Of a DNA stretch of 64,000 bases, positions 21,855 to 31,252 are shown in pieces (the stretch's first letter is position 1; every line of letters begins with the position of its first letter). The notes below the pieces were generated by a model. The model searched no databases and had not been told where the DNA came from. It was given only the letters and a program-made list of their open reading frames with translations. The stretch lies in NCBI GenBank assembly GCA_029718625.1, contig CM056379.1:70289456-70353455 (forward strand). The letters are read 5' to 3'. The position numbers and the translations under genes are program-made. The stretch comes from Synaphobranchus kaupii (lineage: Eukaryota > Chordata > Actinopteri > Anguilliformes > Synaphobranchidae).

Positions 21855-22926
21855 CTGGAACCCACCAGACGCACAAGCGCACAGACGCTTATTGCGCGCG
21901 CAGATTTGAGCAGAACTGAACCCACTAGACGCGCAAAGGCACAAACGCTTTTATTGCTTTTTCGGAGCGCATTCCATGAATGACACGAAACGCGCTATAC
22001 AAACAAACAGTCTACATTCCGGATTTGTGAGCTTCGCTTAATAATGGATAAGTAAATATTGCTATTACATACGGTATGTCTTACTGCTTGACAGGTTAAT
22101 TAAAATGAAAACTTGCATACTGTCAATATATAGTACATGGGAAAATAGCTACACATGAATCAGACCAACAAACAAGTCTTCACTGGCTGGCAGCAAATGG
22201 CCTACTTTCGATTTTTACTTCGTAGCCTATAGCTAATGCAATTATGTAATTATAACGAAATCAGTTGAGTGATTACCTTATCTCACAGTATTAATATAGT
22301 AGTTTTTTTGTTTGTTTCAATACGAGTTGTAAACATGAGGAAGGCAATTACGGTTTACCTCTTGCTCCAAATGCTCCTGAGGAATGTGGGTAGCTACACC
22401 CCATGAACTGCTTTGATCACACTTTACTTTGATCACACTTTTGATTATATTAAAACAAATATCTAAACTATATAGAATGTTGTTTTTTAAAGCTAAATGT
22501 AGCAAACGAGACAATGCCTCCTTTATAAAGTCCGTTTAATATTATTTATTTACACAATAATGGACAATGGTGATTGTCTCTGTTCCCATTTTCATTAGGG
22601 CCTATATTAAAATATAATATGTATTAAAATAATTTATAACAATTGTAAAACTATTAGTAGGTTGAAAAACATTAAAATGTGGTGATATAATGCAGATATT
22701 GAACATATTCAATGTATTTCTATGAGATTGCGCATGCGGATGGCCAGAAAATTCCGCCCCGAGCGTAAAAATCAGCTCCACGTCCGCGAGCCGTCCGCCC
22801 GCCTGCCGTGCGTGCGTGGCCGGTGAGAACCGCGGCAATTCGTTAACATGGGAGCAGAAGTGAAGCGCAGCAGTGCGCGTGTGCGTGCGCTTGTGCTTGC
22901 GCGTCTGGTGGGTTCTAGGGGTGAGT
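21855..22926. mobile_element. Candidate element with CpG-rich inverted ends
   Basis: GGAACCCACCAGACGCACAA near 21857 is repeated in direct orientation near 21917 (GAACCCACTAGACGCGCAAA) and in inverted orientation near 22880-22920 (TTGCGCGTCTGGTGGGTTCT). The interior is AT-rich with a second CpG-rich patch at 22725-22860. No transposase frame and no clear target duplication were seen, so the borders and class are uncertain. Confidence 0.4.
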
Positions 22927-22973
22927 CCCATTTGTGCGTGCTTATCTCAAATCTGAATCTGGCCCTCATCAAG

Positions 22974-23256
22974 GTTCTGCGGTATCAAACGAGCCTCAAA
23001 CCATCACTCTGCTGCCAGATATGCAGTAGATATGGATAGAGACTTTAAGGGTTGTTTCTCCTGACTCATTTTCCTATTGAACTCTATGGAAAAATAAGTA
23101 AGGAGAAACAACCCGTCAAGTGATCCATCCATATCCTTTTATACCCAGTCATGATAGCATCACCTGTTTACCTGTGAAATGTTCCAAACAGGTGTTTTTT
23201 GAACTTCCCAGTCTTTTTTTTTTTTTTGCCCTGTCCCAACTTTTTTGCAAGGTGTT
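22974..23256 (+). mobile_element. Left part of a Tc1/mariner-type element carrying foldback core
   Basis: This starts within foldback-core sequence (GGTATCAAACGAGCCTCAAA) and crosses the centre in the same orientation as at 1417-1465. It then runs into ACCCAGTCATGATAGCATCA and CTGTCCCAACTTTTTTGCAA, which belong to the element type of 6636-8058. It is cut at 23256 by the gypsy insertion and resumes at 27896. The left inverted repeat is missing. Confidence 0.75.
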
Positions 23257-23483
23257 TGTTGTGTCGTAGGATAAAGAATAGGCGGAGGTACTTTGGTTCA
23301 CTTTTATTAATAAAATAATAAACAGGAGGTTCAGCAAGCAGGCAGACATGTAACGTAGTGTAGTCGTAATACACTTCTTCTTCTATATTCTTTACTCTGT
23401 TACTTTCTTCTTCTACCGCACATTAGGTTTACTCCAATTCCTATTCAGATAAACACCACCTAGAGGTTAGGATGAACACCACA
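23257..23483 (-). repeat. 3' LTR of the gypsy element (227 bp)
   Basis: On the minus strand it begins TGTGGTGTTCATCC and ends CGACACAACA (TG...CA). It differs from the other LTR by a 3-base insertion in the CATGTAACGTAGTGTAG region (near 23349-23357). A polypurine tract lies immediately to its right. Confidence 0.95.
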
Positions 23484-23494
23484 TATCCCCCTTA
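23484..23494 (-). other. Polypurine tract of the gypsy element
   Basis: On the minus strand AAGGGGGA lies two bases before the 3' LTR, the usual place for the primer of plus-strand DNA synthesis. Confidence 0.7.
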
Positions 23495-23675
23495 ATAAGA
23501 AAACACATACTGGCCTACGCAGTATTTCCACACTTCAAATATAAGACACTTTTCTTACTGTAGTTCTTTAGGAGAACATGTGCCATGCATGAGGAACATA
23601 AATTTGCCCTTATTAAATTTTTAGAACAAAACTCAAGTAAATAATAATTTGACCTCTGTACTTTAGGAGTATTTC

Positions 23676-26312
23676 TCACCCAAAATTGAACACAGTGTTA
23701 ACAGTTAAACTCCTCCCTTTTTCTCTTTTCTCAACACACAAAGTCCTTAGTCCAATCAGGTGCTCTTCTGGACCTGACCGGTCTGGCAGGTGGTGCGGCC
23801 ACAGCTGTTTGTGGTGCAGCTGGTGTTGTTGTGGTTTCAAAGTCCAGAGGTAACATTTCACTGTCACTCTCCTTCTCCTGCAGTGAGGCAGGTGCAAGGT
23901 AGGATGCGTTCCAGCATCGTCCATCTGACAGCAGGTGGTATATTGTCCTTTCTTTTCCACCACTCTGAGTGGTCTGGTGAACTTGCATTGGTTCTTAGGG
24001 AGAATGCCAGGTTTTCTCACCCGGACATATGACCCACACTGGAAGAACACACCTTTGGCCCCTCGCTTGTGGTCTGTGTATGCTTTGCTCTTTTTCTGTT
24101 TTTCTCCTACTCTGAAGGCGACCTGCTCTGATGACAGTGGTTTGCTTTGTGGAAGTGGACGTCCTGCCACATGAAGTTTAGTACGCATAGGTCGACCATG
24201 CAACAGTTCAGCTGGTGAACGCTGAGTCGTGGAGTGGGCTGTTGCACGATAGACATGTAAGAAATCCCTGGTAAACTCCTTCCATGGCTTCCCTTCCAGT
24301 AGAGCGGTCTGTAGGCTGTCCTTCAGGCTGCGATTGAAGCGTTCAATCTCACCATTCGCCCTCGGATAATAGACAGATGACTTTCTGTGCACGATGCCCC
24401 TGTCTTGGAGAAAGGTGTCAAACTCCTGTGACACGAACTGAGAGCCGTTGTCCGAAACCAGCTCTTTGGGGTCACCTTCTCTGCTGAAAACTGCAGATAA
24501 AAACTGTATGACAGTTCTTGAGGTGACATTTGGCACAAAGGCTATCTCAGGCCACTTACTGTGATAGTCAATAAGTGTGATTGCAAAGCGGCAGTCTATG
24601 GGCGCCTTATCAAAGGGCCCCACAATATCAATTGCTAGTTTTTCCCATGCCCCCTCCGGGAATGGCACAGGCTGTAGTGGAGTAGTGTGTGTGACTGCAG
24701 ATTTGTCATGTGACTGGCATGTTATGCATGCTTTGATGGCTGCCTCGACCTGAGCATCCATGCCCGGCCACCAGTATACTTCTCTGAGCCTTTGTTTCGT
24801 TCTCACTATTCCCTGGTGTGTGTCATGGGCCCGAGAAATCAGTTTTGGCTGGAGACTGTTTGGCACCAAGAGTCGGTGTGTGCCACGTACCACACAGTCC
24901 TCTTGTAGAGAGAGCTCATGCATAAGTTTGAAAAACGGCTGTAGGTTTGGAGCCAGACTTTTAGCTGATTTCGGCCATCTTGAGGTGAGCAGCTGCCGCA
25001 GTTTAGTCTGCACAGGACAGGAAGTGCATGCAGCCTTAAACTCAGCCTCAGTAACAGCCGTTAGTGCAGATGTGAGTGCTATTTCCACATCATCCTCCAA
25101 GCTGGGCTCTGAGTTTGGAAGTGGGAGTCGAGACAAGCAGTCTGCAGTTACATTCTCTCGCCCCGGCTTGTACTGAATGTCATAGTTGAACGATAGCAGC
25201 CTAGATGACCACCTGGCTATCCGCATACCTGCTCTGCCCTGGCCCTTTGAAGCCAGCAGTGTGGTCAGTGGGCTGTGGTCTGTACGTAGTGTGAAATGTC
25301 TCCCCCATAAGTAGGTTCTCCACTTTTCTGTCGCCCACACGCACCCCAGGGCCTCCTTTTCGACAGTGGAGTAGTTTCTCTCTGCCTGGGTGAGCGTGCG
25401 TGATGCAAAAGCTACAGTTCTCTCTGAGCCGTCCTGATGCATCTGAGTGAGGACCGCACCCAGTCCATAGTCAGACGCGTCCGTTGTGACAACAGTGGGC
25501 AGTGCTGGGTTAAACAGGGAGAGTGCAGGGCTGTTCACTATGAGTCCTTTAACAGTTTCAAAGCTCCTCTGAGCCTCGGGCGACCATGTGAATGTATCAG
25601 ATCCATGTAGAAGTGCTCTCAGGGGCTCTACGACAGCAGCATAGTCTGGTATAAATTTTGAATACCATGATGTCAGCCCCAGGAATGACCTCAGTTTGAT
25701 CAGGTCGGTGGGCGGCGGTGCTTGAGAGACGGCAGTCACATGTGAAGCATCAGGTTGAAGTCCCTTCTCTGACACTGTATGCCCCAGGAAAGAGAGTTCT
25801 GTTTTTCTGAAATTGCATTTTGAGAGGTTCAGCTTGAGCCCGGCACTTTCAATGCGCCAAAGCACAACAGTCAGCCTTTTGTCGTGTTCCTCCGCTGTCA
25901 TGGCTGAGACGATGATGTCATCAAGATAACACTGTACCCCCTGCAGATCTTTGAGAATTGATGACATCATCCGCTGGAAGCAGCTGGGCCCGGATGCCAG
26001 TCCAAATGGCACCCTCTTGAAGCGGAACAGGCCGTCATGTGTGATGAATGTAGTTAAGCTGCGGCTGTCCTCATGTAGTGGCACTTGATGATAAGCGCTC
26101 TGGAGGTCTAATGTTGAAAACAGTGTTGCCCCTCTCAACTCTGCGAACATTTCCTCCATGTGAGGCAGTGGAAAGCCGTCAATCACAACAGCTTTGTTCG
26201 GCTCTCTCAGATCCACACAGAGCCGTATGTCTGGTCTGTCTTTCCTTGTGGTGACTACTATAGGTGAAATCCATTCTGATGATTCCACTGGCTCAATAAC
26301 ATCTTGCTCCAC
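23676..26312 (-). CDS. pol: Gypsy pol: reverse transcriptase, RNase H, integrase
   Basis: An open frame of 878 codons. RT motifs: LCVDLREPN near residue 32, FSTLDLQSAYHQVPL near 65, and the catalytic YLDDIIV at 129-135. RNase H starts at VVTTDASDYGLGAVL near 274, with TDHSPL near 344. Integrase has a zinc finger with His at about 496-499 and C529/C532, then the DDE residues D562 (IDIVGPF), D621 (VSDNGSQF) and E657 (NGEIERF). A C-terminal GPY/F-like region follows. The first Met is not the natural start, because the frame should continue from the upstream gag-protease frame through the A8 run. The last ~90 residues are out of frame: the expected C-terminus (ending RRAPDWTKDFVC) is read in another minus frame at 23731-23945. 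The protein would therefore be made only as broken pieces. Confidence 0.93.
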   Translation of the reverse strand: MEQDVIEPVESSEWISPIVVTTRKDRPDIRLCVDLREPNKAVVIDGFPLPHMEEMFAELRGATLFSTLDLQSAYHQVPLHEDSRSLTTFITHDGLFRFKRVPFGLASGPSCFQRMMSSILKDLQGVQCYLDDIIVSAMTAEEHDKRLTVVLWRIESAGLKLNLSKCNFRKTELSFLGHTVSEKGLQPDASHVTAVSQAPPPTDLIKLRSFLGLTSWYSKFIPDYAAVVEPLRALLHGSDTFTWSPEAQRSFETVKGLIVNSPALSLFNPALPTVVTTDASDYGLGAVLTQMHQDGSERTVAFASRTLTQAERNYSTVEKEALGCVWATEKWRTYLWGRHFTLRTDHSPLTTLLASKGQGRAGMRIARWSSRLLSFNYDIQYKPGRENVTADCLSRLPLPNSEPSLEDDVEIALTSALTAVTEAEFKAACTSCPVQTKLRQLLTSRWPKSAKSLAPNLQPFFKLMHELSLQEDCVVRGTHRLLVPNSLQPKLISRAHDTHQGIVRTKQRLREVYWWPGMDAQVEAAIKACITCQSHDKSAVTHTTPLQPVPFPEGAWEKLAIDIVGPFDKAPIDCRFAITLIDYHSKWPEIAFVPNVTSRTVIQFLSAVFSREGDPKELVSDNGSQFVSQEFDTFLQDRGIVHRKSSVYYPRANGEIERFNRSLKDSLQTALLEGKPWKEFTRDFLHVYRATAHSTTQRSPAELLHGRPMRTKLHVAGRPLPQSKPLSSEQVAFRVGEKQKKSKAYTDHKRGAKGVFFQCGSYVRVRKPGILPKNQCKFTRPLRVVEKKGQYTTCCQMDDAGTHPTLHLPHCRRRRVTVKCYLWTLKPQQHQLHHKQLWPHHLPDRSGPEEHLIGLRTLCVEKREKGRSLTVNTVFNFG
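23731..23988 (-). pseudogene. Displaced C-terminus of gypsy pol
   Basis: This minus frame contains LLSDGRCWNASYLAPASL and ends PVRSRRAPDWTKDFVC. These are the closing blocks of many gypsy integrases, and they should follow VVEKKGQY in the main frame. It shows a frameshift in the 23940-23965 interval. Confidence 0.7.
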
Positions 26313-27657
26313 CAGTTTTTTTTAGCACCTTAGACACTGCTTCTCTGACTGAGAAAGGTAACCTGCGCAGTTTCTGTTGTACCGGCTTAAAGTCTGGACG
26401 TACTTTAACTCTGTGAGTGAAGCTTTTAGCACATCCCAGCTTTTCTGCTGCCACACTGGCAACAGCAGGTGTAAACTGTCCACTTGGAGCTGCAGTGACC
26501 TGACCATCAGCCACTTGCATTTGTAGTGTGTAAAACAAGTCTCTGCCCAGTACTGCTGACCCGTGTTTCACAATGTATATGTCTGCATCAGTGTTGCGGT
26601 CACCAAATGCAACATTAGCTTGTAAGCATCCCTGTACAGCAATAGGGTTTCTCCCATAGTCTCTCAGTCTGAGTTTTGGTGCAGTAAGTGACACATCATT
26701 GAAGAGCTCAGTGACCACTGATTCTGGTAAAATGGAAACTGCTGAGCCTGTATCCAGCATTAACTCAATATCCTGGCTCTTTGATCCTGTCACACTCACT
26801 CTCACTGTACACATCATGCTGCTAGAGTCACATGTATTCACAGTCAAAATAGTCACCTCTGGAACAGCAACTTCACTCACGTGCTTGCTTCCCCTGCAGA
26901 CCTTTGCAAAGTGTCCTCTCTTTTTACAGGAGTTGCAAATCGCCTCCTTTGCAGGGCATCCTTGAAAGTTAGCAGTGTGCTGAGTAGATCCACATCTGTA
27001 ACATGTTTTCCCTTGTGACGTCTGTGCAGGTGAGTGTGGCTTACTTTTTCCTCTTGTGAACTTGCTGTACTGCTGCGGTCCCTGCTCGTGAACAGCGTGC
27101 ACAGCGCTGTCTGCTGCTCCTTTGCACATAGCTTTAGCCTCCGTCACTGCAGTTTCAATCTGACGTGCTATTGTAGTAGCCTTGGAGAGGGTGAGTGGCA
27201 CCTCCATTAGTAAACGCTCCCTGATGCGTGCAGAATTCGTCTTTTCAACGAGCTGGTCCCGTATCATCTCCTCCTCCATCGTCCCAAACTGACATGTTGT
27301 AACCAGTTCTTTTAATGCAGCAACAAACTGATCTGTAGTCTCACCTGGGCGCTGGCTGCGTTGTCTGAAGCGGTATCTTTCAGCCACAACGTTCACTTTT
27401 GGTGTGAAAAAGTTCTGAATGGCCTCCCTTGCCGTGTCATACTTTTCATCAGCGACAGTCAGAGTGTAGAAAAGTCTCTGACCTTCTGCGCCCAAACAGT
27501 GGATAAGCAGCGCTCTCTTTCTTGCATCTGGCAGATCCACCTCTGACATTGCGAGCAAGTAGTTCTCGAAGGTCCGGATCCATGCCTTGAATGGTACCGG
27601 CGGCTCCCCGACACTTTGTAGAAAGGGTGTGGGTTGACTCAGATTCAAAGCCGCCAT
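26293..27657 (-). CDS. gag: Gypsy gag with zinc knuckles and aspartic protease
   Basis: The start is taken at the ATG complementary to 27655-27657 (MAALNLSQPTPF...), just after the LTR and primer-binding region. The longer open frame begins inside the LTR. The 454-residue frame has a gag capsid-like region (FKAWIRTFENYLL..., RFRQRSQRPGETTDQFV). Two zinc-knuckle-like motifs follow: CYRCGSTQHTAN..GC near 219-234 and CNSCKKRGHFAKVC near 241-254. A retropepsin-type site LMLDTGSAVSIL has its catalytic Asp at 302. The frame continues into the RT N-terminal linker (KPVQQKLRRLPFSV) before it is lost at the A8 run. Gag, protease and RT are thus meant to be one reading frame. Confidence 0.92.
   Translation of the reverse strand: MAALNLSQPTPFLQSVGEPPVPFKAWIRTFENYLLAMSEVDLPDARKRALLIHCLGAEGQRLFYTLTVADEKYDTAREAIQNFFTPKVNVVAERYRFRQRSQRPGETTDQFVAALKELVTTCQFGTMEEEMIRDQLVEKTNSARIRERLLMEVPLTLSKATTIARQIETAVTEAKAMCKGAADSAVHAVHEQGPQQYSKFTRGKSKPHSPAQTSQGKTCYRCGSTQHTANFQGCPAKEAICNSCKKRGHFAKVCRGSKHVSEVAVPEVTILTVNTCDSSSMMCTVRVSVTGSKSQDIELMLDTGSAVSILPESVVTELFNDVSLTAPKLRLRDYGRNPIAVQGCLQANVAFGDRNTDADIYIVKHGSAVLGRDLFYTLQMQVADGQVTAAPSGQFTPAVASVAAEKLGCAKSFTHRVKVRPDFKPVQQKLRRLPFSVREAVSKVLKKTGGARCY
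26318..26325 (-). other. A8 homopolymer at the gag-protease/RT frame break
   Basis: Eight A residues (T on the plus strand) lie between the VSKVLKK codons and the continuation VEQDVIEPVE in the pol frame. One base fewer would keep a single frame. Its position inside the RT linker, well downstream of protease, fits a one-base slippage or sequencing error better than a programmed gag-pol frameshift. Confidence 0.65.
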
Positions 27658-27671
27658 CCTCGTCGCCAATA
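27658..27671 (-). other. Probable primer-binding site
   Basis: Directly after the 5' LTR the minus strand reads TATTGGCGACGAGG. TGGCGACGAGG has the TGG start usual for binding a tRNA 3' end. The tRNA is not identified. Confidence 0.5.
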
Positions 27672-27895
27672 TGTTGTGTCGTAGGATAAAGAATAGGCGG
27701 AGGTACTTTGGTTCACTTTTATTAATAAAATAATAAACAGGAGGTTCAGCAAGCAGGCAGACATGTAAAGTGTAGTCGTAATACACTTCTTCTTCTATAT
27801 TCTTTACTCTGTTACTTTCTTCTTCTACCGCACATTAGGTTTACTCCAATTCCTATTCAGATAAACACCACCTAGAGGTTAGGATGAACACCACA
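27672..27895 (-). repeat. 5' LTR of the gypsy element (224 bp)
   Basis: Identical by eye to the 3' LTR except for the 3-base indel near 27768. Followed on the right by the GTGTT target duplicate. Confidence 0.95.
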
Positions 27896-28088
27896 GTGTT
27901 GCAGGCATCAAATTCTGAATTAGCGTATATTTACAAAAATCAATAAAGTTGATTAGGTAAAACATTAAATATATTTTCTTTGTACTGTTTTCAATTAAAT
28001 ATATGTAAACGAGCACAATGCAAAACACTGATTTCTGCTTTTAAGTGCATTTTGCATACTGTCCCAACCTTTTTGGAATTGGGGTTTG
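27896..28088 (+). mobile_element. Right end of the Tc1/mariner-type element split by gypsy
   Basis: From GTGTTGCAGGCATCAAATTC to GGAATTGGGGTTTG this matches the right end of the element at 6636-8058 base for base in most places. TA follows at 28089-28090. Confidence 0.85.
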
Positions 28089-28119
28089 TATAAAAAGTAT
28101 ACAATTTGTATACAATTGC

Positions 28120-28560
28120 TACACGGTTCACCCAATATAACCCACCTAGCCCCCATCTACATCACTGACCTCCTCCAGGAGTACACCCCCTCCCGCACCC
28201 TCCGCTCATCCTCTGTTGGACTCCTAACCATCCCCATCTCACGCCTCAGCACCATGGGTGCTCGAGCTTTCTGCTGCTCGGCTCCCAGGCTTTGGAACTC
28301 CCTGCCAACACACATCCGACAGTCTGACTAACAACATTCAAAACCCAACTCAAAACCCACCTGTTCAAACTGGCATATTCACTTTAACTGTACCCTCTGT
28401 ATCACTGCATTATACTTCCTGTTGTTTGTTTTGTTTTAACTTTGCTGGCATTTTGCCAAGTCCACTGTTTTTAATTTGACTGTCTTGTTTTATGCCCTGT
28501 AAGGTGTCCTTGGGTGTAATGAAAGGCGTCCCCCAAATAAAATATTATTATTATTATTAT
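28120..28560 (+). mobile_element. LINE 3' end (L2/Rex-like), 5'-truncated
   Basis: The C-terminal codons of a LINE reverse transcriptase are readable: YITDLLQEYTPSRTLRSSSV, then GARAFCCSAPRLWNSLPTHI. A 3' UTR with GTCCTTGGGTGTAATGAAAG follows, ending in AATAAAAT and an (ATT)n tail. This is a different family from the tails at 12.0 and 20.9 kb. Confidence 0.8.
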
Positions 28561-28680
28561 ATGCACACCCTCAAATTACAGCTGAAAGTGTGCATTTTAA
28601 CCTCATAGCCACCATTCCATTTCAAATCCAATGTGCTGGAGTACAGAGCCAAAACAACTAAAAAATGTATCTCTGTCCTA
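28560..28680 (-). mobile_element. Fragment of the CAGTCAGGTCCATAAGT Tc1-like end
   Basis: ACCCTCAAATTACAGCTGAA and GGAGTACAGAGCCAAAACAA are the reverse complement of the middle of 15535-15775. Both outer ends are missing. It starts exactly at the LINE poly-ATT tail. Confidence 0.65.
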
Positions 28681-29019
28681 AAACCTTTAGTGTACTGTCT
28701 ATGTGTGGATTGAGACTGTTACATCCCTGTACTGCCTCATGAGTGCGGCCCTTTAAAGCATGGGTCTCAGTCTATGAGACAAAAAAGTAAGTTCAAGTTG
28801 TTTTGTTTCCCTGTGGGAAAAACCTTCTGAAGTGATATACATTTAAAACAGTGTAGAAACTGGTGGACAGTTCACAAAAAGCAAATTGTTTCCAGAACAT
28901 TTCTGGTTACATGTTATTGTGATTTTGTTTTTTAAAAAAAAAGAAAACCTCAAGACTTGTGTTTAATTAAGAAATTTATTATATGATTTAATTGCGCAAA
29001 TACATGAATTTATCATCGA
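28681..29019. other. Spacer, nothing recognised
   Basis: AT-rich sequence with no frame or element end. It runs into foldback-core sequence near 29020. Confidence 0.4.
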
Positions 29020-29451
29020 GGGTCTGAGGTATCAATCGAGCCTCAAACCATCACTCTGCTGCCAGATATACAGTAGATATGGATGGATCACTTTAAGGGT
29101 TGTTTCTCCTGACAAATTTTCCTATTGAACTCTATGGAAAAATAAGTCAGGAGAAGAAACCCTTCAAGTTATCCATACATATCTACTGTATTTCTGGCAG
29201 CAGAGTGATGATTTAAGGCTTGTTTGATATGTCAGACCCTTCATGACTTAGAGCCATTTAGCCAACCATGTGTTTCCATACTGTTCCAGTGTAATTTAGA
29301 GCTAAATCTAGTCCCACCCCCCAATTCCCATAGAGATCCATTCAAATGCAGAGACGTTATAGTATCGCTTGTAAGAGTACCAGAAAATAAGATATCAAGA
29401 GTCTTTTTATGTTGTTGGGTCACAGACATAAGGAAGTCATGGCATGCAAAG
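29020..29451 (+). repeat. Third foldback-core copy (interrupted)
   Basis: This starts at GGGTCTGAGGTATCAATCGA, crosses the centre in the same orientation as 1417-1465, and follows the right arm to GGCATGCAAAG. It is then broken by a 1.76-kb insertion and resumes at 31216 with AAAGGATATGTGACCAAATA. Confidence 0.8.
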
Positions 29452-30025
29452 TATAGGGAATATTCATTTAATTAATACACGAGGCACCAAAAATATAGCG
29501 ACCAGGTACGAGTCTGATAGCAGTGAGCAAGATGATCAGTAACATGATCTCTCAATCATCAGAGTCCGTACGCGGGGCACCAAAAATGTAGGGGACATAC
29601 CTCTATTTATACACGGGGCGTCACTTATGTACTGCGATACGCCACTACCATCCTTATACAACTGGTGGCATGGTTTTGTATTATAAATCAGTCTCATAAA
29701 ATTTATATATTATTCTCAAAAGAGAATATACTAACTAAAAATGGGTAACTCGAATTAATAATTAAATTAATTACCAATAAAATTACACATTAATAATTGT
29801 CTTAGCAAAATCACAATATCATGTACTCAGTTGATACCGAATTAATATAAATGATCCAGCTAGAAGGTGAAGGCATTTTGGGGAATCCCTGCGATTAGCA
29901 TTGGCTGATTCAGTTCAACACAAGAGCAACATTAATACAGGCAATCTTGGATAAATGTAATAGTTTATTGAACACAAAGTACCAAACAGAGCAAGGCACG
30001 ATTCACTACTATAATGTACAACAAA

Positions 30026-30028
<3 letters not shown>

Positions 30029-30057
<29 letters not shown>
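30029..30057. repeat. (TG)14 microsatellite
   Basis: Uninterrupted TG run inside the LTR-like block. Confidence 0.95.
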
Positions 30058-30579
30058 CGCGTTGGGCGTGTGTGGAATTTCCATGTTCTCCTACGTGTGG
30101 GGGTTGCCACGGACACGTGTTCAATGAGAACAAAGAAACTAAGCTGGAGGGAGGTTTGAAACTAGCTTTTGCTGGAGCTAGCTAATAATGGCGGCGCATG
30201 AACCATACCACACACATAAGGGATAGCCGTAAGCTTAAATGCGTGTGCGTTGAGATCAGCGTGCAGTGTTAGGATTACGGCTGGTTAGTGTTTAAAGATA
30301 GATCGCATGCAAGATACGCTCTGTGCGTGGATGCATTAAACCTAACGCAGCGCGGTGGATGGCATAACACCATCCAAAGTAAAACAGTAACGCAAAACTT
30401 TTACAGAACACATTAACCTTTCAATAGCAGTTACATACATCCAGTCACAAACATGTTTCTTTTGCTAACTAATATGCTATTGCCCATGTTACAGCCTTAC
30501 TTGAATTAAAGTCCGGTAAATTGGTTCCTCCGTTGGATCGTACACTCACGGTGAAAAGGGGAAATCTGGTCGCCCTGAT

Positions 30580-31200
30580 TCTGTTGTGGCGAGTTCGCAG
30601 GGGTTGTGGAAGATAGGGGAAACGTCCGCCTCATCTTGGGTCCCTGGAACAGCTTTCTTTCGTCGTTCTTACGGGATAATGGAACCGGTCGCATTATCTC
30701 TCCCGAACTATGCAGCGCCATCCTACTGCAGACCGCTTGCCTCTTTGGGGACTCACTGGCGGTGCTCTGCTACAGGATCAGTGGCTGCATGGTCCGCTTG
30801 CTGGTTCTTCTTGACCACCGGGTGCTCGTGTTGCCTCCTTGCGCCTCGTCTCCGGTCCTCCGTGGCCGATAGCCGGGGGTAGATGAGCCCGCCTCGCTCG
30901 GTTGGGTCGATGTCACGGACGGTCGATGCTTCCTGTAGAGCGAGGGCTCGGCCCCGGGCGTGCTCCAGGCCTCACGGGCCCAGAGACGAGACACGTTCAG
31001 CGGACAACTGGCCCGGAAGAAAACTGCGGGAAGAACTGGGATGAACTGGCTGTGTTGCCCCTACATATCAACTTTATTGCCAGTCGCGCATTCCGCTGTG
31101 CAGGATCACGTTACAGTGCGGAAATCACAACTGGTACAACGTCCTACGTCACTTCCAACGTGGAGGAGGAGCCTCCCGTGGACTGTATGGACTTGTAGTT
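30580..31200. other. CpG-rich segment within the LTR-like block
   Basis: This is visibly richer in G+C and CG dinucleotides than the surroundings (CCCCGGGCGTGCTCC near 30953, GGTCGATGTCACGGACGGTC near 30903). Several overlapping frames on both strands follow from this composition. None has a recognisable domain. On the minus strand it lies in the first third of the LTR-like block, where a U3 promoter would be. Confidence 0.4.
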
Positions 31201-31252
31201 CTTATTGTCCCTACAAAAGGATATGTGACCAAATAATAAAAATGCACAATCA

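Larger units (their letters stand above)
23257..27895 (-). mobile_element. Nearly complete Ty3/gypsy LTR retrotransposon
   Basis: Two near-identical LTRs bound a 4.2-kb interior with gag-protease and RT-RNase H-integrase on the minus strand. The whole 4,639-bp element is flanked by GTGTT at 23252-23256 and 27896-27900, a perfect 5-bp target duplication. The integrase follows RNase H, the order that defines Ty3/gypsy rather than copia. No envelope frame is present. Two frame breaks (in the A8 run near 26318-26325 and near 23940-23965) prevent uninterrupted translation. It inserted into an older Tc1/mariner-type element. Confidence 0.95.
29452..31215 (-). mobile_element. LTR-retroelement remnant inserted in the foldback copy
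   Basis: The insertion interrupts the foldback sequence and is flanked by AAAG on both sides (29448-29451, 31216-31219). On the minus strand it begins TGTAGGGAC, and GTCCCCTACA ends at 29587, giving a 1.63-kb LTR-like block with matching inverted ends. Next comes TTTTTGGTGCCCCGCG, which looks like a primer-binding site. A second, diverged TTTTTGGTGCC lies about 100 bases further. The remaining 135 bases would be leader. No gag or pol is present. If the AAAG duplicate is real, the whole 1.76 kb inserted as a unit. The family is not recognised. Confidence 0.5.

Noticed and set aside
24760..25176. 138-codon plus frame inside the gypsy element
   Set aside because: It is the antisense shadow of the integrase and RNase H coding strand.
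26293..26312. Programmed gag-pol frameshift
   Set aside because: The shift point lies after protease, inside the RT linker, at a plain A8 run. In related gypsy elements this part is one frame, so a one-base indel is the simpler reading.
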